This document shows positions 15,724 to 24,238 of a stretch of DNA of 34,410 nt, one piece after another. Each line of letters begins with the position of its first letter. Positions within the stretch are counted from its first letter, which is position 1. Both the position numbers and the translations under genes were made by a program. Origin of the DNA: Anthropogastromicrobium sp052273485 (lineage in GTDB: Bacteria; Bacillota; Clostridia; Lachnospirales; Lachnospiraceae). The stretch covers positions 1-34,410 of the forward strand of contig DAVZID010000036.1 of NCBI GenBank assembly GCA_052273485.1, in the 5' to 3' direction. The notes beneath the pieces were generated by a model. It made no database searches. It was not told the origin of the DNA and saw nothing but the letters and a program-made list of their open reading frames with translations.

Positions 15724-16923
15724 TTACAGTTTTTTGTATTCTCTTGTCACACCACTCTTTTTTGCAGCCTCTGCAACAGCAGCAGCGACGGTCTGAGCAA
15801 CAACAGGGTTGAATGCCTCTGGAATGATGTAATCAGCGCGAATCTGATCATCTGGGATGATGGATGCGATTGCCTTTGCAGCAGCAAACTTCATCTCATC
15901 GTTGATTTCTCTTGCATGGACATCAAAAGTACCGCGGAAGATTCCCGGGAATGCCAACACGTTATTGATCTGGTTCGGGTAATCGCTTCTTCCAGTTGCG
16001 ATAACGGCAGCACCGCCAGCCCTTGCATCGTCTGGATTGATCTCTGGAGTTGGGTTTGCACAAGCAAATACGATTGCCTTAGGCGCCATGGTCTGAACCA
16101 TTTCCTTTGTTAAAACACCAGGAGCGCTGACACCGATGAAGACATCTGCACCGCGTACTGCGTCGGCTAAGCTACCCTGTAACTTCTTCTTGTTTGTGAT
16201 CTTGGCCATTTCTTCCTTAACTGGATTCATGCCCTTCTCACGACCTTCATAGATAATTCCAGTACGATCACACAGCGTAATATCGGCAAAGCCATAGGAG
16301 ATTAACAGCTTGGAGATTGCGATCGCAGCAGCACCGGCACCATTTACAACGATATGAGTTTCCTCTGGTTTTCTGCCTGTGAGCTTGCAAGCGTTGATTA
16401 AACCTGCCAGTGTGACAACAGCTGTTCCGTGCTGGTCATCGTGGAAGATCGGAATATCGCAGCGCTCCTTTAATTTTTTCTCAATCTCGAAGCAGCGTGG
16501 AGCGGAGATATCCTCAAGGTTTACACCGCCGAAGCTTCCACAGATCAGGGCAACGGTGTTTACGATATCGTCTACATCCTTGCTCTTAATGCATAACGGG
16601 AAGGCATCGACATCACCGAATGCCTTAAACAGTACGCATTTTCCCTCCATAACAGGCATTCCAGCCTCAGGACCAATGTCGCCAAGTCCTAAAACTGCGG
16701 TACCATCTGTGACAACGAGGCAGGTATTCCAGCGACGAGTCAGGCAGAAGGAAAGCTCAGGATCCTTCTGAATTGCCAGACAAGGTGCTGCAACACCAGG
16801 AGTATATGCAAGGGAAAGATCCTCACTTGTTTTAACCGGAACGGTAGGAACAATTTCAATTTTACCACGTTTTTCGTAGTGCATCTGGAGACTTCTCTCT
16901 CCATAATCATGTCCATTAGCCAT
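15724..16923 (-). CDS. Malic enzyme (malate dehydrogenase, oxaloacetate-decarboxylating)
   Basis: Oxidatively decarboxylates malate to pyruvate and CO2, making NAD(P)H. The 399-residue length matches the short bacterial form. Conserved features are SLAYTPGVAAPC (catalytic Tyr40), TDGTAVLGLGDIGPEAGMPVMEGK (two adjoining motifs, with Lys95), NLEDISAPRCFEIE for the metal ligands, and FHDDQHGTAVVTLAGL. A dinucleotide loop, VNGAGAAAIAI, follows (193-203). FACANPTPEI and the GRSDYPNQINNVLAFPG segment are also typical. The cofactor preference is not clear by eye. A strong AAGGAGGA ribosome site precedes the ATG. It is transcribed from its own promoter, divergently from the hybrid kinase. Confidence 0.95.
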   Translation of the reverse strand: MANGHDYGERSLQMHYEKRGKIEIVPTVPVKTSEDLSLAYTPGVAAPCLAIQKDPELSFCLTRRWNTCLVVTDGTAVLGLGDIGPEAGMPVMEGKCVLFKAFGDVDAFPLCIKSKDVDDIVNTVALICGSFGGVNLEDISAPRCFEIEKKLKERCDIPIFHDDQHGTAVVTLAGLINACKLTGRKPEETHIVVNGAGAAAIAISKLLISYGFADITLCDRTGIIYEGREKGMNPVKEEMAKITNKKKLQGSLADAVRGADVFIGVSAPGVLTKEMVQTMAPKAIVFACANPTPEINPDDARAGGAAVIATGRSDYPNQINNVLAFPGIFRGTFDVHAREINDEMKFAAAKAIASIIPDDQIRADYIIPEAFNPVVAQTVAAAVAEAAKKSGVTREYKKL

Positions 16924-17007
16924 GAGTAAGTGTCCTCCTTAAAATTAGAAAAGTTTAAAATTGCACACAATAATCGGCGCATAAGCGGCAATTTGCCACT
17001 CAGCAAT

Positions 17008-17036
17008 ACCATAACATCGAATTTGCGAGAAGTCAA
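17008..17036 (-). promoter_or_regulatory. Promoter for the malic enzyme gene
   Basis: Read on the minus strand, TTGACT (17036-17031) is followed after 17 bases by TATGGT (17013-17008). A TG one base upstream of the hexamer makes an extended -10. It leaves a leader of about 80 bases before the ATG at 16923. The rest of the 16924-17230 gap holds the opposing kinase promoter and nothing else I can identify. Confidence 0.55.
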
Positions 17037-17117
17037 TGAAAAAACGTTGGAAGAAAATGAGAATAAGTCGCAACTAACCGATTGCTTCAGGGCTTTGCCA
17101 CAAACGAGCGAAATTCC

Positions 17118-17146
17118 TTGCATAACCCCATCTTTTATAGTATAAT
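17118..17146 (+). promoter_or_regulatory. Promoter for the hybrid histidine kinase gene
   Basis: TTGCAT (17118-17123), 17 bases, then a perfect TATAAT (17141-17146). The predicted transcript start near 17153 rules out the in-frame TTG at 17153 as a normal start and supports initiation at the GTG at 17231. Confidence 0.7.
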
Positions 17147-17230
17147 CAAACATTGACAGACGTGTTCGTGTATTGCATCAATCATATTCGTAATTCGTAT
17201 GTGGAAACAGAGAAAAAGGGGGTGAAGCCG

Positions 17231-20200
17231 GTGGCAGTAACAAGGGATAACATTGTTCATTTTTATGAAAAATATAAGGAAAATTTAAAGACAGAGGAAG
17301 ATGTCATCGAGCAGTTCACCAAAGCGGATACAAAAGAGGAGTGGGTTGCCAACTTAAAGAAAAAATATCGCTCCATGAGGCAGCTTTATATTGAAAATGA
17401 AGCACTGCTGAATTTATACATACGTCCATTCACAGATGGCCGTATGGAGTTAAATGATGAGGCTGCCGATGAATTTTTAAACCAAATTCGTGATGCACAA
17501 GCAGAAGGGTATGAGGATGACCTTTCGATGTTAGAGCTTGCGGAAGTGCTTGAGACGTATTTTTTTGAGCATCATGAGCGTGACAATTATATTTGGACGA
17601 TCAATCTTCTGGGAGGCTTTTACAATGCGCTTCCGGATAAGGAAGATGGAGAAAAGGCAGTCAACTATTTCCAGAAGCTTCGCCAGCTTAAAGATACCTA
17701 TTTTGAAATCGAAGATTTAAGTGTTAGAAAGAGGATTATTTATGCATTCTATAATTATCCCATTGTAAAAATTAATTTTAATTTGCTTAATCCACGGCAG
17801 CCGCAGGAAATTATCCAAGACGTAGATGAAGCACTTGCGTTCTATAATGATGAGCGTGTGCGTGCACTTGAGGGAGATGACTTTGATTTTGATGAACTGA
17901 TTGATGAGCTAAATTATGATGTATTTGGAAATTATGTATTGAGCCATGAGCGAGATACGGTAGATCCAGAGATATTAAAGCGTGCAAAAAACGTGCTCGG
18001 TGTTTGTTATGAGAAAGCATTAAAGGAAAATCCAAATCCCTTAGAGATGCTTGATGAGGTTTATTGCAACTATAGAAGATGCCAGTTCTTTTTGGGAGAG
18101 ATTGATTGTACAGAGTTTATTGAGGGGTATAAAAAGTTCTGCGATTATACGATTGCACATGATACAATGGAGCATGAGAATGGCTTTACCGAGAGTCGTC
18201 TGTTTCAGGTGGCCGTCAATCATCTTCCGAACATTATTGACAGCCTGAATTATTATGCAGATGAATACCACGGTGATACCGGGCTTCGAAAAAGCTGCGT
18301 GGATGAATATTTAAAGGTGATTCGCCAGATTCCTCGCACCAAAAATACTGCATTTGTAAACGATATTGTCAGCCGCTCTGTGTGTCAGTTTCTGGAAGTG
18401 CTTACGGCAAACGATGTTGACTCGACTGTTCTGATGAATGTTATGGTCAGCCGCGATGAGATTACGTTGATTCACTCACAGATGGTTGGACAGATCGCAG
18501 GGTGTATTTTGAAAAGTGTATTTGAGCATAGACCAGAGCTTATGATTGGCTCACTTGATTGTCAGACGCTTGTGGAGGTGCTTGAAAAGAGAGAGCAGAT
18601 TTCGGATTTTCTGTCGCAGGCGGCCAAGATTTTTGATGTTGGAAAGCTGCAAAAAGCTGCTTTGGTCAACAAACAGTCGCGTCGATTGACCAAACGAGAG
18701 CTGCAAAAAATTTATGAGCATCCGGAATCTGGCGCGCGAATGCTTGAGCGTATTCCTTCATTAAATCGTTTTCATGATATTGTGATTGGGCACCATAAGT
18801 CTTGGGATGGAAAAATGGGCTATCCAGCGTCGTTTGACAATACAGTATCGAAGGATCGTATGTTTATCGAGCTGATTCATATCGCAGATTGTATGGATGC
18901 CGCGACCGATTTTATCGGTCGAAGCTACAAAAGTCAAAAGGCATTCGATAAATGTCTTGAAGAATTTGCGCAGGGAAAAGGTTCTGTGTACTCACCGGAT
19001 TTGGTCGAATTGATTGAGACGGATGAAAAATTGCAATCAGATTTGAAACATCTATTAAAGGAAGGACGTATCCAGACATACTACGAGGTCTATGGAATTG
19101 TATTCGATCAGGATGAGGTTGCGAATGATACGGAATGGTATGAAAAGCTTGATCATGAATTAAGTGTGGATGGTGATGAAAAAGAGCAGCTAATTAGTAT
19201 GCTCCATGAGAGCAACAGCGAGAGCCAGGAATTTGTGCGGGCAATGGTGCGAAAATCGCTTTTGGCGCTGTATGTTGATATGCGAAATGGTGAATACCGC
19301 GTGTTTGCAAACGGTGGTGTTCAGCTATTTGAGCATATGCCGGACGGTCTGTACGAAACTTTTTTAAAGAAATATCTCGAGCCGATTGTGTTTCCAGAGG
19401 ATTGGCAAAAGCAGCGCTATAAGCTTCGCCTCTCCGAGCTGACCCATATATTCGTAAAAAACGATGGCAATTATGAGTGCGAGCTGCGTGTGATGATGGA
19501 TGGAGCATATCGTTGGGTTCGCGTGGAGTGTATGCAGATCAATGAGAGCAATGCGATTCCGCGTACCATGGCAATGATTTTTACAGATGTTCATGAGGCA
19601 CACAGCCGAAATGATCAGATGGCAGACGCATTAAAGGATGCCTATCAGGCGGCCGTAGAGGCAAATAAAGCAAAGAGCCTGTTTTTAAGCAGTATGTCAC
19701 ATGATATTCGAACGCCGATGAATGGAATCATTGGAATGACGCAGATTGCATTGCAGCATTTGGAGGATTCCGCGCGTGTGGAGGATTGCCTTCGTAAAAT
19801 TGACGAATCTTCAAAGCATCTGCTTGAATTGATTAACGAGGTTCTCGATATGTCAAAGATTGAGAGCGGAAACACGAGTCTTCATAATGAGCCAACACGC
19901 CTGTATGAGATGGCGAAGATGGCAGTCGATTTGTGTATAACGCAGATTCAAAAGAAGCATCACAAGTTTACACTTGATTTGACTTGCTTGACACAAGATT
20001 ACGTGCTTGCCGATCCGGTGCGCCTGCGCCAGATTTTTGTTAATTTGCTGTCGAATGCAATTAAGTATACGCCAGAGGGTGGCACTATTTTATTTCAGGC
20101 AAAGACGCTTCCGATGGAGCAGCAGGAAGAAGGCTGTTATCGTTTTGTCGTGCAGGACAATGGAATCGGAATGTCGGAGGAGTTTTTAAAACAGCTGTTT

Positions 20201-20812
20201 GAGCCATTTGCACGAGAAGATAATTCAATGACAAATGTCGAACAAGGAACAGGACTCGGCCTTTCGATTACGCATTCCATTATTTCGATGATGGGTGGAA
20301 CCATTGAGACCGATAGTAAGCAGGGCGTGGGAACACGATTTACCGTTACGCTTTGCTTTAAGCGGTTAAAGGAGGAAGGAATCCAAGCCAAGCAGATGGA
20401 TTTGGCGGCAGATGAGCAGACGAGCTTTGAGGGCTTTCGGATTCTGTTAGCAGAGGACAATGAGCTAAACACAGAGATTGCCTGTGAGCTTCTTAGTGCA
20501 ACCGGTCTTGCAATTGATACGGCAATCAATGGACAGGAGGCGTTTCAAAAGTTAAAGAACAGCACAGATGGTTACTATGATCTGATTCTTATGGATATTC
20601 AGATGCCAATCATGAACGGCTACGAGGCAACAAAGGCGATTCGCAGTTTGGACCGAGCGTATGCAAAGGCGATTCCGATTATCGCCATGACTGCGAATGT
20701 ATTCCAGGAGGATATCATGAAGGCAATCGAGAGCGGCATGAACGAGCATGTCACAAAGCCGATTGATATGAAGGTGGTGTGCCGCGTGCTGCAAAGCTGG
20801 CTGCATCGGTAA
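17231..20812 (+). CDS. Hybrid histidine kinase with a degenerate HD-GYP-like domain and C-terminal receiver
   Basis: A cytoplasmic-looking sensor of 1193 residues with no clear membrane segment. Residues about 1-440 are unrecognised, helical and acidic. Residues about 440-600 resemble HD-GYP: YEHPESGARMLE, HHKSWDGKMGYP and IHIADCMDA. The HDxGK motif reads FDVGK (Phe468), however, so a metal ligand is missing and c-di-GMP hydrolysis is unlikely. A PAS-like region (about 670-790) precedes the dimerisation helix with SHDIRTPMNGI (His824). The ATPase domain has NLLSNAIKYTPEGG, DNGIGM and GTGLGLSI. The receiver has AEDNELN, DLILMDIQMP (phospho-acceptor Asp1122) and a conserved KPID. The GTG at 17231 follows AAAGGGGGTG with good spacing; the frame extends upstream to a TTG at 17153, which sits on the predicted transcript start. 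Confidence 0.9.
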   Translation: MAVTRDNIVHFYEKYKENLKTEEDVIEQFTKADTKEEWVANLKKKYRSMRQLYIENEALLNLYIRPFTDGRMELNDEAADEFLNQIRDAQAEGYEDDLSMLELAEVLETYFFEHHERDNYIWTINLLGGFYNALPDKEDGEKAVNYFQKLRQLKDTYFEIEDLSVRKRIIYAFYNYPIVKINFNLLNPRQPQEIIQDVDEALAFYNDERVRALEGDDFDFDELIDELNYDVFGNYVLSHERDTVDPEILKRAKNVLGVCYEKALKENPNPLEMLDEVYCNYRRCQFFLGEIDCTEFIEGYKKFCDYTIAHDTMEHENGFTESRLFQVAVNHLPNIIDSLNYYADEYHGDTGLRKSCVDEYLKVIRQIPRTKNTAFVNDIVSRSVCQFLEVLTANDVDSTVLMNVMVSRDEITLIHSQMVGQIAGCILKSVFEHRPELMIGSLDCQTLVEVLEKREQISDFLSQAAKIFDVGKLQKAALVNKQSRRLTKRELQKIYEHPESGARMLERIPSLNRFHDIVIGHHKSWDGKMGYPASFDNTVSKDRMFIELIHIADCMDAATDFIGRSYKSQKAFDKCLEEFAQGKGSVYSPDLVELIETDEKLQSDLKHLLKEGRIQTYYEVYGIVFDQDEVANDTEWYEKLDHELSVDGDEKEQLISMLHESNSESQEFVRAMVRKSLLALYVDMRNGEYRVFANGGVQLFEHMPDGLYETFLKKYLEPIVFPEDWQKQRYKLRLSELTHIFVKNDGNYECELRVMMDGAYRWVRVECMQINESNAIPRTMAMIFTDVHEAHSRNDQMADALKDAYQAAVEANKAKSLFLSSMSHDIRTPMNGIIGMTQIALQHLEDSARVEDCLRKIDESSKHLLELINEVLDMSKIESGNTSLHNEPTRLYEMAKMAVDLCITQIQKKHHKFTLDLTCLTQDYVLADPVRLRQIFVNLLSNAIKYTPEGGTILFQAKTLPMEQQEEGCYRFVVQDNGIGMSEEFLKQLFEPFAREDNSMTNVEQGTGLGLSITHSIISMMGGTIETDSKQGVGTRFTVTLCFKRLKEEGIQAKQMDLAADEQTSFEGFRILLAEDNELNTEIACELLSATGLAIDTAINGQEAFQKLKNSTDGYYDLILMDIQMPIMNGYEATKAIRSLDRAYAKAIPIIAMTANVFQEDIMKAIESGMNEHVTKPIDMKVVCRVLQSWLHR

Positions 20813-20875
20813 GCTTATTGTGACGCTCGGAAGTGTAATGAGGCGGTTCGACGATTGTTTTGATAAAATTTTAGC

Positions 20876-20904
20876 TTGTGATTCTTAGGGGGATATGGTA
20901 TGAT
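20876..20904 (+). promoter_or_regulatory. Promoter for the SDR (12alpha-HSDH-like) gene
   Basis: TTGTGA (20876-20881), 17 bases, then TATGAT (20899-20904). Transcription would start near 20912, leaving a leader of about 60 bases to the ATG at 20973. Confidence 0.6.
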
Positions 20905-20972
20905 AGTCACATATGAAATCTGTGCAGACAGGAGAAAAACCGTTAAAAGACACAGAAAAGAAGGGAGAACCA

Positions 20973-21773
20973 ATGGGATTTTTAACAGGAAAAACAGCGA
21001 TCATCACCGGAGCAGGACGCGCCGTTTTAAGTGACGGAAGATGCGGTTCTATCGGATATGGAATTGCTACCGCTTACGCAAAAGAGGGAGCAAATCTGGT
21101 GATTACAGGACGTAATGTAAAGAAGCTTGAGGCTGCAAAGGAAGAGTTAGAGCGTCTTTATGGAATCAAGGTTTTAATTATGCAGGCTGATGTCAATGCA
21201 GGAGCAGATAATGAGGCAGTTGTAAACAAGGTTGTTGAAGAGACCGTAAAGGAATTTGGCGGAATCGACGTGCTGATCAACAATGCACAGGCATCCGCAT
21301 CTGGTGTTTCTATCGCGGACCACACAACCGAGCAGTTTAACCTTGCTATGTACTCTGGTCTGTATGCAGCATTCTACTATATGAAGGCTTGCTATCCGTA
21401 TTTAGCAAAGTCTAAGGGATCTGTTATCAACTTCGCATCTGGTGCAGGCCTGTTTGGAAATTATGGACAGTGCGCATATGCAGCAGCAAAGGAAGGCATC
21501 CGTGGTCTGTCTCGTGTAGCAGCTACCGAGTGGGCAAAAGATGGAATTAACGTAAATGTAATCTGCCCGTTAGCATGGACTGCACAGTTAGAGCAGTTTG
21601 AGAAGGCATATCCAGATGCATTCAAGGCAAATGTAAAGATGCCACCGGCAGGTCATTTCGGCGATGCAGAGCTTGAAATCGGACGTGTTTGCGTACAGTT
21701 AGCATCTCCAGACTTCAAGTACATGAATGGCGAGACCATCACCCTTGAAGGCGGTATGGGTCAGAGACCATAA
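20973..21773 (+). CDS. Short-chain dehydrogenase/reductase resembling clostridial 12alpha-hydroxysteroid dehydrogenase
   Basis: A 266-residue classical SDR. The Gly-rich loop is TGAGRAVLSDGRCGSIGYGI (12-31), with several extra residues relative to the usual TGxxxGxG. The catalytic Ser156 and Tyr169/Lys173 lie in NFASGAG and YAAAK, and NNAQASASG lies at 103-111. TGRN after the second strand (45-48) suggests NADP(H). From memory, long stretches (NNAQASASG, YSGLYA, SVINFASGAGLFGN, AAAKEGIRGLSRVAATEW, TLEGGMGQRP) match the bile-acid 12alpha-HSDHs of Clostridium, so 12alpha-oxidoreduction of cholate derivatives is a reasonable hypothesis but not proven. The ATG at 20973 has an AAGGGAG site; the in-frame ATG at 20913 lies at the predicted transcript start. 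It is monocistronic, with its own terminator. Confidence 0.88.
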   Translation: MGFLTGKTAIITGAGRAVLSDGRCGSIGYGIATAYAKEGANLVITGRNVKKLEAAKEELERLYGIKVLIMQADVNAGADNEAVVNKVVEETVKEFGGIDVLINNAQASASGVSIADHTTEQFNLAMYSGLYAAFYYMKACYPYLAKSKGSVINFASGAGLFGNYGQCAYAAAKEGIRGLSRVAATEWAKDGINVNVICPLAWTAQLEQFEKAYPDAFKANVKMPPAGHFGDAELEIGRVCVQLASPDFKYMNGETITLEGGMGQRP

Positions 21774-21835
21774 GAAAGACCGATACAAGGCTTTAAAAAT
21801 ATTGAAAATGTATTGAAAATATATAGAAAATATAT

Positions 21836-21873
21836 AAAAAAGGTGCAGTAGCCGGAAGGCGCTGCACCTTTTT
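21836..21873 (+). terminator. Rho-independent terminator after the SDR gene
   Basis: AGGTGCAG (21841-21848) pairs with CTGCACCT (21862-21869). An inner GCC/GGC helix is capped by a GGAA tetraloop. A5 precedes the stem and a T-run follows it (to 21873). The 40 bases just upstream are near-repeats of ATTGAAAATRT, which look like AT-rich filler. Confidence 0.92.
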
Positions 21874-21948
21874 GTAACATCATCTGTGAAGTGTAACTTG
21901 CTTTGTAATTTCTTGCAAAATAAACATAGAAAAAAGTAGCATAATGCA

Positions 21949-21977
21949 TTGATTTGTGATAAAATCAAAGGTATAAA
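21949..21977 (+). promoter_or_regulatory. Promoter for the GGDEF/HD-GYP gene
   Basis: TTGATT (21949-21954), 17 bases, then TATAAA (21972-21977). This places the transcript start near 21984, about 40 bases before the ATG at 22025 and its GGAGG site. Confidence 0.55.
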
Positions 21978-22024
21978 GAAGAAAAAGACACGTAACAGAA
22001 ATGGTACGCAGCGGAGGAAATAGT

Positions 22025-24082
22025 ATGGAAGCAGAATATAAACTTACAATAGAAGAAGCACGGAACGAGATTGAACAGTTAGAAAAAGTGTTTACGATTG
22101 TTCGTCTTGTTGATGCCAATAAGATTCAATGTCTGCTTCCAGACACGAAAGAGACGTGTGCGCAAATCAAAAAAGATCCCAAAGAAATTCAATGTGAAAA
22201 ACAAAAGCTTTTGTCGAAGGCAGTATGTCCGTGTTACTATTTCTGGGGAAAGGATAAGCCGTGTGAGAACTGCATTTCTGCGCTGGCATTTCGTGACAAG
22301 AGTGAGAAGACAAAGCTGGAATTTTTAGATTCCGTGTTGTATCAGGTATTTTCCAAATATGTGGAGATTGATGGCGTTCCGTATGTCATTGAGATGTTGA
22401 AAACGCTTGATATGGATACCTTAATTGATACAAATGAGGGTGAAAAGCTAGTCAGTCAGATTTTTGGATTTGATGATAAAGTATATCGCGATGTGTTAAC
22501 TGGTGCTTATAACAGACGCTACTATGAGGAAGAGTTAAAGACATCCACCGACACACAAGGTATCGCAATGATTGATCTGGATGATTTTAAACTCTACAAT
22601 GATACATTTGGTCATGCGGCAGGTGATGTCGCGCTTCAGACGGTTGTAAAGCAGATCCGCAGCTGTATCCGCAGCACCGACAGCATTGTGCGTTATGGTG
22701 GCGATGAATTTCTTCTTCTTGTTCCGGGAATTGACGAGGAAACGTTTATCAAAAAGCTTTGCCAGATTCAAGAGCGCGTCTTTTGCGCGGATGTTCCAGG
22801 CTATTCCAAAATGCATTTATCTGTCAGCATTGGCGGTCTAATCTGTGACTATGAAATGTTAGAAAAGGCAGTCGAAAAGGCCGATAAGCTGATGTATCAG
22901 GCAAAAAACCGAAAAAATACGGTCGTAACAGAGAATGGGATCATTGGTGAAGATGGAAATGCAGATGCGGAAAAGAAGGAAAAGGTGCGCCAGCAAATTC
23001 TTGTTGTCGATGATTCAAAGATGAACCGCGAGATCCTTTCCGATATGCTTGGTCATGATTTTCGTATTCTGGAGGCAGCAGATGGTGAAGAATGTCTTCA
23101 GATGCTCAAGCAATATGGAACTGGCATTTCTGTCATTTTGTTAGACATTGTCATGCCAAAGATGGATGGCTTTGAGGTGCTTAGCATCATGGAGCGAAAG
23201 CATCTGATCGAGGACATTCCTGTTATTATGATTTCCAGTGAGGATTCGGATGCCTATGTGCGCCGCGCCTATGAGCTTGGCGTATCGGATTATATCAGCC
23301 GTCCGTTTGATGCGAAGGTCGTGTATCAGCGTGTATTTAACACAATCAAGCTCTATGCAAAGCAGCGCAGATTGACCACGTTAATTGGCGATCAGATCTA
23401 TGAAAAAGAAAAGAACAATCGTATGATGGTAACGATTCTTAGCCATATCGTAGAATTTCGAAATGGTGAGAGTGGTATGCATGTCATTCATATTAACCGA
23501 TTGACGGAAAAGCTGCTGGAGCGTCTTGTCCAAAAAACAGATCGTTATCAGCTTAGCTATTCCGATCGCTTCTTGATTACGACAGCCTCTGCACTTCACG
23601 ATATTGGAAAAATTGGAATTGACGATGCGATCTTAAACAAACCGGGAAAACTCACAAAAGAAGAGTTTGAGATCATGAAGACGCATACGCTGATCGGTGC
23701 GAGAATGCTTGAGGATATGGAGGTTTATAAGAACGAGCCACTTGTAAAGATGGCCTATCAGATTTGCCGTTGGCATCATGAGCGCTATGACGGAAAAGGC
23801 TACCCAGACGGACTAAAGGGAGATGAGATTCCAATTAGTGCACAGGTGGTATCACTTGCTGACGTATATGATGCATTAGTCAGTGAGCGTGTCTACAAAA
23901 AAGCATTTTCACATGAAAAGGCAATGGAAATGATCCTTGCAGGTGAGTGTGGCACCTTTAATCCACTGCTGCTAGAGTGCTTGACGGATATTCAGGATAC
24001 GCTGCAGGATGAACTCTATGCGGGGGGGGGTATAATGCAAGCGCCAAACAGGAAAGTTAGAAAAGCCAGATGTGACATATGA
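22025..24082 (+). CDS. Cyclic-di-GMP turnover protein: Cys-rich sensor, GGDEF, receiver, HD-GYP
   Basis: This 685-residue protein combines c-di-GMP synthesis and breakdown domains. Residues about 20-128 form a PAS-like sensor with a Cys cluster, CPCYYFWGKDKPCENC (68-83). The GGDEF domain (about 155-305) has an intact GGDEF (225-229), with the RSTD inhibitory site (216-219) exactly five residues upstream. The receiver (about 324-445) has VVDDSKMNR and Asp374 in LLDIVMP. The HD-GYP domain (about 465-660) is complete: ALHDIGKIGIDD (His525, Asp526), HHERYDGKGYP and LADVYDAL. Start ATG 22025 follows GGAGG; the in-frame ATG at 22001 lacks such a site. A run of nine G near codon 666 makes the last 20 residues frame-sensitive, and the natural C-terminus may differ. 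Confidence 0.93.
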   Translation: MEAEYKLTIEEARNEIEQLEKVFTIVRLVDANKIQCLLPDTKETCAQIKKDPKEIQCEKQKLLSKAVCPCYYFWGKDKPCENCISALAFRDKSEKTKLEFLDSVLYQVFSKYVEIDGVPYVIEMLKTLDMDTLIDTNEGEKLVSQIFGFDDKVYRDVLTGAYNRRYYEEELKTSTDTQGIAMIDLDDFKLYNDTFGHAAGDVALQTVVKQIRSCIRSTDSIVRYGGDEFLLLVPGIDEETFIKKLCQIQERVFCADVPGYSKMHLSVSIGGLICDYEMLEKAVEKADKLMYQAKNRKNTVVTENGIIGEDGNADAEKKEKVRQQILVVDDSKMNREILSDMLGHDFRILEAADGEECLQMLKQYGTGISVILLDIVMPKMDGFEVLSIMERKHLIEDIPVIMISSEDSDAYVRRAYELGVSDYISRPFDAKVVYQRVFNTIKLYAKQRRLTTLIGDQIYEKEKNNRMMVTILSHIVEFRNGESGMHVIHINRLTEKLLERLVQKTDRYQLSYSDRFLITTASALHDIGKIGIDDAILNKPGKLTKEEFEIMKTHTLIGARMLEDMEVYKNEPLVKMAYQICRWHHERYDGKGYPDGLKGDEIPISAQVVSLADVYDALVSERVYKKAFSHEKAMEMILAGECGTFNPLLLECLTDIQDTLQDELYAGGGIMQAPNRKVRKARCDI
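24022..24030 (+). repeat. Poly-G tract (G9) near the 3' end of the GGDEF/HD-GYP gene
   Basis: Nine consecutive G follow the codons for ...DELYA. With G9 the protein ends in IMQAPNRKVRKARCDI. With G10 it would end in YNASAKQES. With G8 it would stop almost at once (GTA TAA). The tract is a candidate for slippage, either in vivo or in sequencing. Confidence 0.8.
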
Positions 24083-24174
24083 AGAATTAGTAGATGAAAG
24101 AAAAAATAATAACTGGCCATAAGTATTTCCAATAATCACAGTTCCTTGGAAACCCTGAAATTACAGAAAATCCA

Positions 24175-24204
24175 TTGGACTTTTCGAAAAAGAAGATGTA
24201 TAAT
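24175..24204 (+). promoter_or_regulatory. Promoter for the opp operon
   Basis: TTGGAC (24175-24180), 18 bases, then a perfect TATAAT (24199-24204), about 35 bases before the oppA ATG and its AAGGAGGAG site. The 24083-24174 stretch has no other evident feature. Confidence 0.7.
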
Positions 24205-24238
24205 GAGAAACGAAATTCGATTTTCAAGGAGGAGAAAC

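Noticed and set aside
17153..17158. TTGACA as a start codon (TTG) for the hybrid kinase or as a -35 element
   Set aside because: It sits at the transcript start predicted from TTGCAT/TATAAT, so there is no room for a ribosome site. No -10 lies 17 bases downstream. The GTG at 17231 has a strong site.
20913..20972. N-terminal extension of the SDR from the ATG at 20913
   Set aside because: It starts at the predicted transcription start and adds an unconserved 20 residues. The ATG at 20973 has AAGGGAG and fits the SDR start.
21797..21840. AT-rich near-repeats (ATTGAAAAT) as a CRISPR or iteron array
   Set aside because: Units are about 10 bases, imperfect, few, and lie just before a terminator hairpin with no cas or replication gene nearby.
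24146..24238. Upstream in-frame start for OppA
   Set aside because: The extension covers the promoter and would bury the signal peptide. The ATG at 24239 follows AAGGAGGAG.
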